NCBI GenBank assembly: GCA_023248915.1
Contig: JAHFDQ010000157.1
Coordinates: 1 to 6,035, forward strand
Reading direction: 5' to 3'
Source of the DNA: Archangiaceae bacterium
GTDB lineage: Bacteria > Myxococcota > Myxococcia > Myxococcales > Myxococcaceae
DNA length: 6,035 nt
The notes below the pieces were generated by a model that was not told the DNA's origin, ran no database searches, and worked only from the letters and a program-made list of their open reading frames with translations. Of this stretch, positions 5,718 to 6,035 are shown piece after piece; position 1 is the stretch's first letter, and every line of letters begins with the position of its first letter. A program made the position numbers and the translations under genes.

Positions 5718-6035
5718 ATGGCCAAGGCGAAGGCGAACAGCGGAACCCTCGACAAGAAGACGCTCGATGGGCTCCACGGCAAGAGCATGCTGCTGACGCA
5801 GGACTGGTCGCAGAAGGAGATCGAGGCTCTGTGCGCCGTGGCGCAGCGGCTCGAGAAGCTCGACCGGTCGGGGAAGTCGACCGCGCTTTTGCCCAACGAG
5901 CTGGCCTACGCGATGTTCTTCGACAACTCGACCCGCACCAAGTCGGCGTGGGCCGGGGCGGCGGCACGGTTGGGAATGCAGCCGGTCATCGTGGACGGGT
6001 CGTCGACGCAGGTCTCGCACGGCGAGACCGCCTCG
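5718..6035 (+). CDS. ygeW: Carbamoyltransferase, YgeW-like knotted family (N-terminal 106 residues, 3' end missing)
   Basis: ATG at 5718 with GGGAG 7 bases upstream opens 106 codons that run to the window end. Visible landmarks are GKSMLLTQDWSQKEIEAL (21-38, first helix region), FFDNSTRTKSAW (67-78) and QVSHGET (98-104). STRT (71-74) is the carbamoyl-phosphate-binding loop of aspartate and ornithine carbamoyltransferases. The wider pattern F-x-DNSTRT followed by Q-[IV]-x-HGET resembles E. coli YgeW more than anabolic ornithine carbamoyltransferases, which usually have F-x-KPSTRT or similar there. The enzyme would transfer the carbamoyl group of carbamoyl phosphate to an amine, in the cytosol; the second substrate cannot be read because that half is missing. 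N-acetyl- or N-succinyl-ornithine carbamoyltransferase are alternatives. The first ~15 residues are Lys-rich and look unstructured. Superfamily certain, subfamily probable. Confidence 0.8.
   Translation, partial: MAKAKANSGTLDKKTLDGLHGKSMLLTQDWSQKEIEALCAVAQRLEKLDRSGKSTALLPNELAYAMFFDNSTRTKSAWAGAAARLGMQPVIVDGSSTQVSHGETAS

Noticed and set aside
5153..5967. Minus-strand open frames across the end of the MmgE/PrpD gene and the start of the carbamoyltransferase
   Set aside because: Ser/Arg/Pro-rich translations without motifs, antisense to two well-supported genes.

Overview
The base composition is very GC-rich (G/C dominates third codon positions) and the gene content looks like a large-genome, multicellular-type deltaproteobacterium. 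The best fit is a myxobacterium (Myxococcota, Myxococcus/Stigmatella/Cystobacter-like). This rests on a secreted Cys-rich protein rich in DAG/DGG motifs with a lamin-tail domain, a proline-linked small outer-membrane-type protein, and a stand-alone PilZ protein. The assignment is inference from style and families, not from a marker gene.

Layout. (1) Bases 2-2767, + strand: the 3' 921 codons of a large exported modular protein whose start lies before the window. It carries an uninterrupted run of 48 glycines, an Asp/Gly linker, three ~107-residue repeats with 12 cysteines each, a Cys-rich DG-E-D-DCGG module, an SbsA-type Ig-like domain, a lamin-tail domain and a C-terminal beta-type domain. 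(2) Bases 2772-3452, - strand: a small exported protein with signal peptide, Pro/Ala-rich linker and a beta-barrel-like body. It converges on gene 1 with only 4 bases between the stop codons. (3) About 3527-3844, - strand: a stand-alone PilZ (c-di-GMP receptor) domain, 74 bases upstream of gene 2 and probably in the same transcript. Its start is problematic: the RxxxR half of the ligand site lies upstream of the only ordinary start codon. (4) Bases 3945-5507, + strand, divergent from the PilZ gene: a 520-residue MmgE/PrpD-family protein with several altered signature residues. (5) Bases 5508-5717: a 210-base spacer with weak promoter-like signals. (6) Bases 5718-6035, + strand: the first 106 codons of a carbamoyltransferase, most like the knotted YgeW family, running off the window.

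How they work together. Genes 2 and 3 may form a small cell-envelope/c-di-GMP unit. Gene 1 is a cell-surface or secreted structural or adhesive protein. The MmgE/PrpD protein and the carbamoyltransferase are cytoplasmic metabolic enzymes in the same direction, but the 210-base gap suggests separate promoters. I find no mobile element, CRISPR array, rRNA, tRNA or defence system. No clearly new multi-gene system is visible. The points most worth a second look are the PilZ start, the 48-glycine tract, the 12-Cys repeats and the divergent MmgE/PrpD active site.
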